DNA of 46,026 bases from Paracholeplasma morum (GCF_016907055.1 NZ_JAFBBG010000011.1:1-46026); one strand, 5' to 3'; positions 8,512 through 17,019 are shown, counted from the first letter of the stretch. Numbers and translations are program-made. The notes: generated by a model from the letters alone, not told the origin.

Positions 8512-8833
8512 GAATATCACTCACCTTCATTTTTGTTTCCATCAAGTAGAGTTCTAAAAACTGTCCTTGTAGATATGTTCGTTCAATTTGATAAATCAAG
8601 TCATCAATGATTGCATACTTGCTACCGTCATACAAGAAGCTTTGAATCTTAAGTGCCATGTCTACTTTGTATTCATTCTTTTTACTTTCATAATACTCTT
8701 TAGAAGTTACTGATTTTGAAATGCCAATGACTTCTTTTTTGGAAATGAAACCATAACCTTGATTACCGATCTCATCTTTCATTAATGTGATCTTTAATAA
8801 AATCAGTCGAATATTAGGACTACTCGGAAACAT
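8495..8833 (-). CDS. Head-closure (stopper) protein
   Basis: A protein of ~112 residues beginning MFPSSPNIRLILLKITLMKD. ATG 8831-8833, behind GTGGTGA, is preferred to the open GTG at 8845. It is beta-rich with a VTSKEYYESKKNEYKVDMALKI stretch, as in the small head-tail adaptor/head-closure family (SPP1 gp16-like). It is placed between the gp6-like connector and the gp10-like protein, in canonical order. Its start overlaps the connector gene end (8820) and its end overlaps the next gene, which indicates coupled translation. The call is mainly positional. Confidence 0.65.
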   Translation of the reverse strand: MFPSSPNIRLILLKITLMKDEIGNQGYGFISKKEVIGISKSVTSKEYYESKKNEYKVDMALKIQSFLYDGSKYAIIDDLIYQIERTYLQGQFLELYLMETKMKVSDIHGYIE

Positions 8834-9110
8834 GATAATCACCACTTGTTAATGCTAATTGATTCAAGAGCATGTCAAAACTCTTTGGTAAATCTTTAAC
8901 AGAACCATCTGCTTTAAAACCAAAGAAGGTCTTGCAGTAAATAACCACTAGCGAATGAGCTAATGGATGGCTCTCGACAACTGCTGGTGTAATCCCTGTC
9001 GATACGAGTAAGTTTTTACATGCACTGATATGATTATTTAATTCATCGTCAGCATAGGTTTCACTGATAGGAATTAATAATGATTTCTTTACTGTTTCAA
9101 GTAGTCCCAT
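8820..9110 (-). CDS. Head-tail connector (gp6-like adaptor)
   Basis: A 96-residue, mostly helical protein: MGLLETVKKSLLIPISETYADDELNNHISACK..., then HSLVVIYCKTFFGFKADGSV. Short helical proteins of this pattern immediately after the capsid gene are gp6/gp15-type connectors, which form a dodecameric ring under the portal. ATG 9108-9110 has a GAGG SD. It starts 26 bases after the capsid stop, the only clear gap in the head operon. Function from position and general pattern. Confidence 0.75.
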   Translation of the reverse strand: MGLLETVKKSLLIPISETYADDELNNHISACKNLLVSTGITPAVVESHPLAHSLVVIYCKTFFGFKADGSVKDLPKSFDMLLNQLALTSGDYHVSE

Positions 9111-9135
9111 ATTCTAACCTCAATTCTATTCTTGC

Positions 9136-10263
9136 TTAGGCTTTCTTTTTAACTCTTAGGAAGCCTTTATACCCTACAACGTTACCGCCTGTAAATACGG
9201 ATGCTTTGTAGCAAATGATGCCATCTTTAAACTTGTAATCATTAGACTTACTAATCTCAACAGGTGAGAAAACAGGCACTTCATAATTGAGTAAGGATCC
9301 ATAAGCTATACCATATTCTCCAGCTGCAGTGTTTGTGTCCGAAATAGCCTTACAATGAGAATTAATGATGTATGGAATACCATCAATCGTGTTGTTGATG
9401 TAGTCAATCGTGTGGACTTTTCTACCTTCTGCAGTACGTAAGCCAGCAAATGCTCTTAAATCATTCTTGTTCAAAATTAAGTATGCTCCACCCTCTACTT
9501 CTTCATCACCACCATAAGCAAAGATGATATCATCTAAGGTTGAGTCTGTAATTGAGGTGATTTCTAAATCTGCAGTATCAGATAAAGCGATTGCCTTATC
9601 ACTAAAGATTCCTGTGAATGTATTGGATGTACCTGGACCTCTTAGGATTTGTTCACTAATCTTCTTTTTAAGGGATAGATTAATATTCTTTAAAACCTCA
9701 GCTTGATATGGTAAGTTAGGTAATTTTTCTAACTCCTCAGTGATTTCTGTATAAGCAGTCACCTTAACTTTAGTGATTGTTAAATAACCATACTCTGGTT
9801 CAGTTTCTGAATAAGGTTCACCCTCTCCAGTTAAACCAGCAATACCACTACCTTTAACAAATGACTTTTTATAGGTTTCCCCACCATTTAAGTTCACAAC
9901 TTTGACCTTATCTACTAAGGCAGATACTTGTGCAAATGGATGCGGTGCAATGCCATCGGCAATGTGTTCAGGTAATAGAATCTCTTCACTTGAAACTTGA
10001 ATAATTCTACTTTCTCTTAGGTTCTTACCACGTGTTTCTAATTGATCTTTATCTACTTGATTCGATCTTTCAACAACGACTGGATTGATTTTCGTCTTGT
10101 TTTGAATAGCAAGTTTTCTTTCAATCGTGTCCTTTTCTTTATTGAGTTCATCAACTTCAGCTTCCAATTGTTCTAACACTTCAAGTGTTACTTCCGCACC
10201 AATCAAACCTTTGATTTCAGTGATACGTGCTTTAATTTCATTACTTCTTTTTTCTAAATTCAT
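9136..10263 (-). CDS. Major capsid protein, HK97 fold
   Basis: A 375-residue protein. Residues 1-~90 are a charged coiled coil (MNLEKRSNEIKARITEIKGL, EVDELNKEKDTIERKLAIQN), the delta/scaffolding domain normally removed by the prohead protease. The remaining ~285 residues are the capsid domain, with VKVNLNGGETYKKSFVKG (~133-150) and, near the C-terminus, a FKDGIICYKASVFTGGNV stretch, both typical of HK97-family Gram-positive phage capsids. Head genes upstream are portal, a 64-residue protein and the protease. It forms the icosahedral shell. No frameshift or truncation is seen. Confidence 0.93.
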   Translation of the reverse strand: MNLEKRSNEIKARITEIKGLIGAEVTLEVLEQLEAEVDELNKEKDTIERKLAIQNKTKINPVVVERSNQVDKDQLETRGKNLRESRIIQVSSEEILLPEHIADGIAPHPFAQVSALVDKVKVVNLNGGETYKKSFVKGSGIAGLTGEGEPYSETEPEYGYLTITKVKVTAYTEITEELEKLPNLPYQAEVLKNINLSLKKKISEQILRGPGTSNTFTGIFSDKAIALSDTADLEITSITDSTLDDIIFAYGGDEEVEGGAYLILNKNDLRAFAGLRTAEGRKVHTIDYINNTIDGIPYIINSHCKAISDTNTAAGEYGIAYGSLLNYEVPVFSPVEISKSNDYKFKDGIICYKASVFTGGNVVGYKGFLRVKKKA

Positions 10264-10267
10264 CTGA

Positions 10268-10864
10268 TTATTCTCCTATTTTTATTTTCAAATTTAGTTT
10301 TCTTCTTATAAGCTCAGCCTTCATATTTTTCTCTGCTAAATCCATAGTCTTTAGTTCTAAGTCCATAGCCTCTAAAGAACGAGCATAAATCGAAGTCTTA
10401 TCATAAGCAGGTGTATCAACGATTGAAACATCATATAAACGTTCAATCTTTCTGATAGTTCTTTTTGGAATATCACCATCACGATTCCATTCCTGTTCAC
10501 TCACTACAAATGCAAAGCTCATTTTATCCAATAAGCCTGATTTGACCATCTTAAATATATCTTGATTGCTTTGTGTATCAAGCAACTCTGCTCTAACCTT
10601 TAATCCGACATCATCACTTGTTAAAGTAAGTGAGCCGTTTTTAGTTCGAGCGATGATTAAAAATGAGTCCATGTGGTTATACTTCATTGGCACATCTTTG
10701 ATGGCTGCATCCGTGATTGCACTTCTACTAATACTTTCAATAAATCCATACGATTCATCACCAATTAAAGTGGGCTCATCATAAACGATTGCATATCCTT
10801 CTAAGATCATCTTGTCATCAGTTTCTTCTAGCCTAACTTCTGCTATTCTGGTTTCTTTCTTCAT
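10268..10864 (-). CDS. Prohead protease (HK97 family)
   Basis: A 198-residue serine protease. Family landmarks are an N-terminal LEGYAIVYDEPTLIGDESYG, then VPMKYNHMDSFLIIARTKNGSLTL, in which the H of 'YNH' is the expected catalytic histidine, and LLDKMSFAFVVSEQEW, in which the S of 'MSF' is the expected nucleophile (~residues 62 and 115). It matures the capsid by cutting off the N-terminal delta domain. It sits just upstream of the capsid gene (4-base gap) and overlaps the previous small gene by four bases. Confidence 0.9.
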   Translation of the reverse strand: MKKETRIAEVRLEETDDKMILEGYAIVYDEPTLIGDESYGFIESISRSAITDAAIKDVPMKYNHMDSFLIIARTKNGSLTLTSDDVGLKVRAELLDTQSNQDIFKMVKSGLLDKMSFAFVVSEQEWNRDGDIPKRTIRKIERLYDVSIVDTPAYDKTSIYARSLEAMDLELKTMDLAEKNMKAELIRRKLNLKIKIGE

Positions 10865-11055
10865 CGTTTCTCAACCTCCTTAGGTTTTGCAGCTTGTTTT
10901 TCATACACAAATTCAAGTTCATTGTCCTTGTATGAAAACTCACTAATTTTGTGTGTCTTACAAAAGGTTTCGATTGTATTAATCTTTTCTTTTTGTTCTT
11001 CTAAAACAGTATTTAATACATCTTTTGAAACCTTACCGTTAATTGTTACCTTCAT
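10861..11055 (-). CDS. Small head-region protein
   Basis: A 64-residue charged protein (MKVTINGKVSKDVLNTVLEE, ending AAKPKEVEKR) between portal and prohead protease. The middle is predicted helical. It overlaps the portal gene by 17 bases and the protease gene by four, so it is embedded in the head operon and is likely real. No domain is recognised. Small accessory proteins in this slot occur in many HK97-like phages; whether it assists portal or prohead assembly is not known. Confidence 0.6.
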   Translation of the reverse strand: MKVTINGKVSKDVLNTVLEEQKEKINTIETFCKTHKISEFSYKDNELEFVYEKQAAKPKEVEKR

Positions 11056-12250
11056 TTAAATCATCCTTCCCTACTTGATATTCGTTTGCTTTTGTCGCAT
11101 CGACGTAATTGAGTGATTGTAATCTTCTATCACCGTTTTCTACTGGTTCAAGTCCCAACAACCCTCTTGATTCATTCAGTGACATGATGCCTAAACCCAT
11201 GAGCTTTTCAATCGCTGTAACCTTTGTGTTCCAAGATGCGTATTGAAGTCTTTCGCTATAAAAGATAATCTCTTCACCACGCATGATTTCATTTTGAGTA
11301 AGCAAGCCTAAAGAAAAAGCCTCAGACATTTGAATGGCTAAAGGCTCGATGGTTTGTTCATAAAATGAGTTAAACTCATCTTCTGTATATTTGGAATGAA
11401 AGATTGGAACAGATACACCAAAGTAATCTAGGATTTTTGATTGTAAAAACTCTAAGGTATCCTTATCTATTAGCTTTGGATCTGTTGTTAAAGGTACATA
11501 ATCACCTTTTAAATCCACAGGAATAATTGAACTGCCTTTATTTCTAATGGACTCTTTGAGTATCTCATTAAATGAATCAAGTTGTTTTTTCTTATCTGTT
11601 TCACTTAACATCGCACTCATTTTAAGAAGTCCCTTAATCTGCATGGAACTCTTAAGAGCATTATCAATACCTTGAAGTACATTCTCATTGATTTGTATTG
11701 TTTTTAGCAGTGCTTCTTGGTCACCTTTAGAACTCGATCCACCAAAGATCTGATTCGTGTGGTAAAACCTTTTAATATGAATAATGTTCTCATATGGAAT
11801 CGTGAAGGAATCCGTACTGTCAAAGCTAAACTTTAAATAGTAACTACCACCTGAATCTATGATTGGTTCAACAATGGATGGTTTAAGCGGATAAAGAGCT
11901 TTAATTTCACCGGTTGAACCATCAAACATTGGATAGATAAATGCATTGTCGTTCATGAGTAGTGTCGTAATCACCATATAGATAAATTGGTATGGAGTCA
12001 TAACCTCATTTGGTTGATGCTTTAAAATAAAAGACAGTTTGCCAGATTTCTCCTTAACTGTCTTATCATTCGCTTTCTTTATGTATCTTGGTTTTAGTTT
12101 TGCACACTGACTTGCTATCCGATCAATCGCAATCTTTACAACATCACTCTTTGATATATTGTTTCCAAAAGGTGTGAAGAACGTATTGTTTTGATTTAAT
12201 AACTGGAAGGTGCTTGTTGAACCTTCCTTTTTTTTTCTAAATAATGGCAT
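11039..12250 (-). CDS. Portal protein (HK97 family)
   Basis: A 403-residue protein. It begins MPLFRKKKEGS, a basic start common in portals, and contains VVKIAIDRIASQCAKLKPRY (~35-54), LLMNDNAFIYPMFDGSTGEI (~92-111), DYFGVSVPIFHSKYTEDEF and a C-terminal MGLGIMSLNESRGLLGLEPV, all characteristic of HK97-type portals. It forms the dodecameric channel at one capsid vertex through which DNA is packaged. Unusually, it is separated from terL by an oppositely oriented two-gene cassette (12351-13012) instead of following directly. Confidence 0.92.
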   Translation of the reverse strand: MPLFRKKKEGSTSTFQLLNQNNTFFTPFGNNISKSDVVKIAIDRIASQCAKLKPRYIKKANDKTVKEKSGKLSFILKHQPNEVMTPYQFIYMVITTLLMNDNAFIYPMFDGSTGEIKALYPLKPSIVEPIIDSGGSYYLKFSFDSTDSFTIPYENIIHIKRFYHTNQIFGGSSSKGDQEALLKTIQINENVLQGIDNALKSSMQIKGLLKMSAMLSETDKKKQLDSFNEILKESIRNKGSSIIPVDLKGDYVPLTTDPKLIDKDTLEFLQSKILDYFGVSVPIFHSKYTEDEFNSFYEQTIEPLAIQMSEAFSLGLLTQNEIMRGEEIIFYSERLQYASWNTKVTAIEKLMGLGIMSLNESRGLLGLEPVENGDRRLQSLNYVDATKANEYQVGKDDLNEGNN

Positions 12251-12285
12251 TTTTCTTAAACTCCTTATACTTCTCCATCTATGTA

Positions 12286-12314
12286 TTGTAAGTCATGAAA
12301 TAATATGATATACT
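12286..12314 (+). promoter_or_regulatory. Promoter of the opposite-strand cassette
   Basis: TTGTAA (12286-12291), a 17-base spacer and TATACT (12309-12314) form a near-consensus sigma-70-type promoter about 36 bases before the start codon at 12351. It faces away from the portal gene and would drive the 12351 and 12752 genes independently of the phage late programme, as expected of a gene cassette expressed in the lysogen. Confidence 0.75.
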
Positions 12315-12350
12315 TTACATAATAGGCTGTGGCTGTGGAAGTGAATAACT

Positions 12351-12716
12351 ATGAATGTTGTATCAGATAAATCTCGAATTTTAGAATTTCTAGATGAGAT
12401 TAGTAAACCATCTATGTTAAGATTCGATGAATCCTATTATAAAAACTTAGACTTCATTCATTGTATTATTTATATCGACAAATTAAATATTTATAAGTTA
12501 GATGAGCTTATTAATATTGATGAATCACTTATTAAGCACTCAAATAGAGTTCTAATTAATATTAACTCTGGACTTGGATTAAAAGTGTCCGAAATTGAAG
12601 CAATAACTAATATCATATCCAACAAAACTAATTTTAAAGATTATCATATTAATCTGCAATTTGATCTCGAAACTGACATTAATCGCATCGATCTTATGAT
12701 AATTTTTGTTGAATAA
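12351..12716 (+). CDS. Small protein resembling the FtsZ C-terminal domain
   Basis: A 121-residue protein on the opposite strand to all its phage neighbours, with its own promoter and a GGAAGTGA SD. By eye, residues ~63-121 can be laid over the C-terminal domain of FtsZ: RVLININSGLGLKVSEIEAI lines up with the FtsZ strand-loop-helix 'GVLMNITGG..L.L.EV..A', followed by NIISNK (FtsZ 'DIV/I') and a terminal strand IDLMIIFVE in the place of FtsZ 'eIvVTVIAtG'. The GTP-binding N-terminal domain is absent; the first ~60 residues are not recognised. If homologous it could bind or mimic FtsZ without GTPase activity. This is a pattern match only and needs a profile or structure search. Confidence 0.6.
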   Translation: MNVVSDKSRILEFLDEISKPSMLRFDESYYKNLDFIHCIIYIDKLNIYKLDELINIDESLIKHSNRVLININSGLGLKVSEIEAITNIISNKTNFKDYHINLQFDLETDINRIDLMIIFVE

Positions 12717-12751
12717 ATAAAGCTAAAACGAAATAGATGGAGAAATTTATA

Positions 12752-13012
12752 ATGGCAATTTACAGAATAATAATTGAAGAAATAGAGGATAAGGATACAT
12801 TAGCTGGGCAGATACTTCTATGGGTATTATTTGGTTGGTGGTTAGTTCCATTTCTTTTTTTCATGAAATACACATTTTACTTTATATTCGTTTTTCCATT
12901 CAAACTACTTATTAATGGTGTTCAAGAACGTAGTGTTCTTAAGATTTTATTTGGACTTATATTATGTGGCCTTTTGGGTTTGGCAATATATTATGGAAAT
13001 ACAAATCCATAA
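12752..13012 (+). CDS. Small integral membrane protein
   Basis: A protein of ~86 residues, second gene of the cassette. ATG 12752 (MAIYRIIIEEIEDKD) has a GGAG at 12739-12742; an in-frame ATG at 12737 lacks a good SD. After a charged N-terminal ~20 residues come hydrophobic stretches WVLFGWWLVPFLFFM and YTFYFIFVFPFKLLI, then a short amphipathic turn with Arg, and a last segment ILFGLILCGLLGLAIYY, giving two or three membrane spans. No family is recognised. Co-transcribed with the FtsZ-like gene 35 bases upstream, it may act with it at the membrane or may be an exclusion protein; both are guesses from context. Confidence 0.65.
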   Translation: MAIYRIIIEEIEDKDTLAGQILLWVLFGWWLVPFLFFMKYTFYFIFVFPFKLLINGVQERSVLKILFGLILCGLLGLAIYYGNTNP

Positions 13013-13043
13013 AGCTAATAAAATCAATAGCACCTCACAAAAG

Positions 13044-13065
13044 ACTCTTATGTTAAGAGTTTTTT
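13044..13065 (+). terminator. Intrinsic terminator of the opposite-strand cassette
   Basis: A perfect 7-bp stem ACTCTTA/TAAGAGT (13044-13050 and 13054-13060) with a TGT loop is followed by TTTTT. It ends the + strand cassette just before the terL stop codon. Read on the minus strand the hairpin is followed by CTTTTG, so some termination of the terL transcript is also possible. Confidence 0.8.
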
Positions 13066-14701
13066 ATATCATATTCTTATAATCCAACTTATATCTGTTC
13101 AAAACTGCATACGCAATGATAAGTGCTACAGCCCCATCAATCCTTTTATACTTGCTTCCAAGTTTTGATGGCTGAATGTTACCGTTAATATCAATCTTGG
13201 CCTGAGTGTTTGATAAATTCCACTTCATTATTGGATTATTGTTATAGATTACATTTCCATTTTTCAAATCAGCTTCGAGTTGTTTCATGGGCTCAGATAA
13301 AGAGTATATACCTTGTCTGACCTTTTCCATTTCAAAACCTAAGTCTTCCATTTCTTTAATCCAGTACTGACTATTCCATGGATCATAACCTACCCATAGA
13401 GGTCTAATTTCGTAAGTTCGAATCATCATCAAAAACCACTGAGTAACCAATGTAAAGTCATTTTGATTACCTTCAGTTACTGTAATTAAACCTCGTTGAA
13501 CCCAGATGTCATAAGGTACGTTATCTTCTTCTTTCCTACGTTTAATAACTTCACTCGGCATAAAAAATTGTGGGATAACATACTTCTTACCATCTTTGAT
13601 TACTAATAAGAGTACAACTGTAAGGTCGGTGGTTGATGATAAGTCAACACCTCCAATGGCGTAACTATTTCTTAGCTCATTGATATCATACGTTGCTTCA
13701 TTGTTTAGATCATTATAAGTTAACCATGATCCTTGTTCTAATTGTTTAACGTTGAAGTCTTTACAAAGCATCGTAACTCGTGTTGCTAAGTCATGCCTAG
13801 ATTTATTCATCAAGTCATCTAAGTATGAATATGTCTTAACAGTCCCGATGCTCGGATTACTTTTTTGCCATGTACTTTTATCTTCATATATTTCATTAAT
13901 TGAGTCTTGAGTATATAACCAGGGTAGTACTCGTTCATCGTGGACCTCCCCTTTGATCATTTTTCTAACATAATCAAGTTTACTATCTAGGAACCCACCT
14001 ACAGTATTACCTTCTGTTGTAATAATAAAAATCAGCGGTTCCTCTTTAGTTGATTGACTTTGCTTGATAGCATCATAGACTTTTGAATCAGTCATTTCAT
14101 GAACCTCATCAATACAACCAACCTCTATATTGTATCCATCCTTATTTCTTGATTGTGCTGACAGTTTTTTTATCTTATTCTTAGTTTTTGGTGAGTAAAT
14201 GTGAAAGATATTCTTCTTGCTTCTCTTTTCATTCGATAGAGCTTTTGAGCCTTCTCTCATATTGTTAATTTCTTCAAATAGGATATTCGCTTGTTCAGAT
14301 GTGTTTGATGCACATACGATATCAACTCCGCCTTTTGATAAGAAGAACTCCGCCAGATCTATACCTGCGATAAAGGTTGTCTTACCATTCTTTCTGGCAA
14401 TCAATAATAAAACTTCATTAAACCTTCTTAAATTAGTATCCGCCATTTTAAATCCATAAGCGGTTTGAAGTACTGCCTTCTCCCATAATTCTAGTATGAA
14501 TGGTTCTCCATTAAATGGACTTTTAGTATGTTTGCAGAAAGTTTCTATAAACTCGATTCGTATATTTCCAGGACGTTCATCAAAAGTGTATCTAGGATTA
14601 TCCATATCTTTAATAAGTGATTCAAGGACTGTTAGTAATTCTTTACCAACTTTTATTTTGCCCTTTTGAATCTCATCGTAATACATTAATAAATAGTTCA
14701 T
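13064..14701 (-). CDS. terL: Terminase large subunit
   Basis: A 545-residue DNA-packaging motor. The ATPase part has a Walker A-type LLIARKNGKTTF (A102-T108) and Walker B with acidic residues at ~196-200 (CIDEV), followed by a TEGN coupling-like motif (~228-231). The C-terminal nuclease part shows IGGVDLSSTTDLTVVLL (first metal-binding Asp) and a final DGAVALIIAY segment (last Asp). It cuts and translocates phage DNA into proheads together with the small subunit, which it overlaps by four bases (14698). Intact and of usual length. Confidence 0.93.
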   Translation of the reverse strand: MNYLLMYYDEIQKGKIKVGKELLTVLESLIKDMDNPRYTFDERPGNIRIEFIETFCKHTKSPFNGEPFILELWEKAVLQTAYGFKMADTNLRRFNEVLLLIARKNGKTTFIAGIDLAEFFLSKGGVDIVCASNTSEQANILFEEINNMREGSKALSNEKRSKKNIFHIYSPKTKNKIKKLSAQSRNKDGYNIEVGCIDEVHEMTDSKVYDAIKQSQSTKEEPLIFIITTEGNTVGGFLDSKLDYVRKMIKGEVHDERVLPWLYTQDSINEIYEDKSTWQKSNPSIGTVKTYSYLDDLMNKSRHDLATRVTMLCKDFNVKQLEQGSWLTYNDLNNEATYDINELRNSYAIGGVDLSSTTDLTVVLLLVIKDGKKYVIPQFFMPSEVIKRRKEEDNVPYDIWVQRGLITVTEGNQNDFTLVTQWFLMMIRTYEIRPLWVGYDPWNSQYWIKEMEDLGFEMEKVRQGIYSLSEPMKQLEADLKNGNVIYNNNPIMKWNLSNTQAKIDINGNIQPSKLGSKYKRIDGAVALIIAYAVLNRYKLDYKNMI

Positions 14702-15033
14702 TCTGACATTCTGCCTATGAACTTCTCAAATTCATCATCTTCATCAATTATGTTTTTACCCATAATGGAATTAAGTGTTTTGATGACTGTTCCATATGCA
14801 TTCACGAGTTTCGTGTAATACTTGGCTGCTTCAGTTTGACGTTGTGCACCTTTTTTGGAAATTTGAACAGCACCATATTTTCTAATTTGGTTTTGAAGTG
14901 ATTCTAATTGAACTCTCATAAAAGCTGCTTCATTGATTAAATTATCCACAAGTTCGCTCTTTGATTGTTCAACTGATAAAAAGAGCGTCTTTAATCTTTC
15001 ATATTCAATTTGTACTTTATCAATCACTGCCAT
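14698..15033 (-). CDS. Terminase small subunit, P27 family
   Basis: A protein of ~111 residues beginning MAVIDKVQIEYERLKTLF. ATG 15031-15033, after GAAAGTGAGTGA, is preferred to the GTG at 15042. It is almost wholly helical, with AKYYTKLVNAYGTVIKTLNS in the second half and an acidic C-terminus, as in P27-type small terminases. It lies immediately upstream of terL, with a four-base overlap, and downstream of an HNH gene, the standard packaging block of cos-type HK97-like phages. It recognises the packaging start site by analogy. Confidence 0.75.
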   Translation of the reverse strand: MAVIDKVQIEYERLKTLFLSVEQSKSELVDNLINEAAFMRVQLESLQNQIRKYGAVQISKKGAQRQTEAAKYYTKLVNAYGTVIKTLNSIMGKNIIDEDDEFEKFIGRMSE

Positions 15034-15153
15034 AATATTCACTCACTTTCAATAAAATAAAAAGCCACCGTAGTGACTTAATCTAATTTCTGGATTTTCA
15101 AAATTTTTGCCTTGCGTTTTTTAAGAGCCCACCCATGCGGTACCCTTAAGTAG

Positions 15154-15579
15154 TTAATTATCACTTGATAGGGGGGCTATTTTATTAATGATTATTTCTG
15201 CTTCTGAATCATTTATCTTTACATCATTAAACTTTGGACCTTTTTTGTTTATTGCAAGTCTTTCTATTTGATTAAGTTCTCTATTGGTTAAGTCTTGAAA
15301 TGATTTAAACTTGCATTTCACAATTTCTTTCCACCAGTACTCAACCTTATGAGAACCGCTTCCATGTCCAGTCAATCTACTATATAACGAAGTACTTTTA
15401 CCATTACCTACTTTACCAATGTATACTACTTGTTCATCTTTATCATATAAAAAATAAATCCCGTTCTTATATTCTGAATTCACTCCATATTTTCCGCTGA
15501 TAATATCGATTTTTTGAATAAATGGTTCAGCTTCAATTAAGTTAATTAATGTTTCTTTTAAACACTCTATTTTTGACAT
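15154..15579 (-). CDS. GIY-YIG family nuclease
   Basis: A 141-residue protein with GIYFLYDKDEQVVYIGKVG at 40-58, in which GIY at 40-42 and YIG at 53-55 are the family signature, followed by LYSRLTGH containing the usual catalytic Arg, and ELNQIERLAI holding the conserved Glu. The C-terminal part (GPKFNDVKIND) is short, so there is no separate DNA-recognition domain as in many homing enzymes. It sits between the HNH gene and terS. It may be a free-standing homing endonuclease or a packaging-associated nuclease; the sequence does not decide. Confidence 0.85.
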   Translation of the reverse strand: MSKIECLKETLINLIEAEPFIQKIDIISGKYGVNSEYKNGIYFLYDKDEQVVYIGKVGNGKSTSLYSRLTGHGSGSHKVEYWWKEIVKCKFKSFQDLTNRELNQIERLAINKKGPKFNDVKINDSEAEIIINKIAPLSSDN

Positions 15580-15617
15580 ATAAAAACCTATCCTATACTT
15601 TTATTTAATTTTATCAT

Positions 15618-15902
15618 TTACCCTACGTAATTACCATCCTTATCAAACATTAATTCTTTTTTCTTAAATCTTCCATGTTCGTCATTGTGACAGTTCTTAC
15701 AAAGCAGTTCCAAGTTATCTTGATTAAGGCTAATTGACGAATCATTCACATTCTCAACGGTGAGTCTTTTTTTGTGATGTACCTCTTCACCTACGGCACC
15801 ACATCGCTCACACTTGCCCTGTGTGGCGTTTGTTTTGATATTGCGAGCAATGAACCAAGCCTTCGATTTATAGAACCTGTGAAGCTCTTTTGGTTTCTTC
15901 AT
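15618..15902 (-). CDS. HNH endonuclease
   Basis: A 94-residue protein. Cys31-x2-Cys34, HH at 42-43, Asn63 and C68-x2-CH (71-72) with His76 form a complete HNH zinc/metal core. Small HNH proteins next to terS-terL are required for cos cleavage and packaging in many HK97-like phages; that is the likely role here. ATG 15900-15902 has an AAGGA SD inside the metK gene, so the two genes overlap by 35 bases, an unusually long overlap that suggests a tightly coupled or recently compacted junction. Confidence 0.9.
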   Translation of the reverse strand: MKKPKELHRFYKSKAWFIARNIKTNATQGKCERCGAVGEEVHHKKRLTVENVNDSSISLNQDNLELLCKNCHNDEHGRFKKKELMFDKDGNYVG

Positions 15903-17019
15903 ATAATTTCCTTAACTGCTTAGCTTTTAAGTCTACTGATTCCCAAGCAACATTTAAATCTTCTCTTCCACAGTGACCATACTTAGCTAAGTCTTGATAC
16001 TTAACTTCATCAAGTAATAATTCTTTTCTAATCATTGAAGGTCTAAAATCAAATATCTTACTTACAAGTCCTTGAATTGCTTCATCACTAATAACACCTG
16101 TATTGAACGTATTTATATGAATACTTACAGGATTAGAAATACCAATCACATACCCTAGCTGAACTTCGCACCTGTCCGCTAAATTTGCCCTTACAACGGC
16201 TTTTGCAACGTACCTAGCATAATAAGCCCCACTGCGATCAACCTTGCTCACGTCTTTGCCAGAAAAAGCTCCACCGCCATGTTTAGCGTATCCACCATAA
16301 GTGTCGACGATTATCTTTCTACCAGTTAAACCTGAATCTGCATAAGGTCCACCAATAACAAACTCACCTGTTGGATTGATAAGAATCTCAGCTTCTCGAA
16401 TCGCTTTGTCATCTAAGACTTTAGTTAATACTTCATTGATAATTATGTCCTCATATAGTTCTCTATTAATCCATGACTTTGTTTGGGCTGAAACAACAAT
16501 TGTTTTTACCTTCTTTGGTTTACCCTTTTCATATTCAACTGAAACCTGACATTTACCATCAGGACCAAAGATGTGTGAATACTTTTCTTTTCTAGCATTA
16601 TCCATTTCTTTTGAGATTTGATTTGCTAGCATAATTGGTAGTGGCATTAACTCTTTTGTTTCATTACATGCATAACCAAACATAATCCCTTGATCACCAG
16701 CACCTTGTTCATGTGATTCAGTTGAATCAACACCAAGTGCAATATCAGGTGATTGTTTACTAATCTTTTCTAAGACATTAAATGGTTCATCGTATCCTAT
16801 TTCTTTAAGTTTGTTAATTGCTACTTCTTTATAATCAACTTTCGCAGTTGTTGTAACCTCACCAAAGATAAATACGAAATCATCCTTGATGGCTGTTTCA
16901 ACTGCTACTCTTGCTTTTTTATCTTGTTCTAAAATGGCATCTAGTATTGTATCGCTGATTTGGTCACAGACCTTATCTGGATGTCCACTAAACACCGATT
17001 CACTTGTTATGACTTGCAT
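15868..17019 (-). CDS. metK: S-adenosylmethionine synthetase (MetK)
   Basis: A 383-residue, full-length methionine adenosyltransferase that makes S-adenosylmethionine from methionine and ATP. The family signatures are all present: GHPDK at 12-16, EQGAGDQG at ~104-111, GGGAFSGKD at ~248-256 and the C-terminal YGHCGRED. It has a strong GGAGG SD. It is embedded in the prophage between small unknown genes and the HNH gene, on the phage coding strand, so it is phage cargo and not a host gene. The nearby phage DNA methyltransferase (18276) uses its product, suggesting that the phage boosts SAM supply for DNA modification. A host copy is expected elsewhere. Confidence 0.95.
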   Translation of the reverse strand: MQVITSESVFSGHPDKVCDQISDTILDAILEQDKKARVAVETAIKDDFVFIFGEVTTTAKVDYKEVAINKLKEIGYDEPFNVLEKISKQSPDIALGVDSTESHEQGAGDQGIMFGYACNETKELMPLPIMLANQISKEMDNARKEKYSHIFGPDGKCQVSVEYEKGKPKKVKTIVVSAQTKSWINRELYEDIIINEVLTKVLDDKAIREAEILINPTGEFVIGGPYADSGLTGRKIIVDTYGGYAKHGGGAFSGKDVSKVDRSGAYYARYVAKAVVRANLADRCEVQLGYVIGISNPVSIHINTFNTGVISDEAIQGLVSKIFDFRPSMIRKELLLDEVKYQDLAKYGHCGREDLNVAWESVDLKAKQLRKLYEETKRASQVL

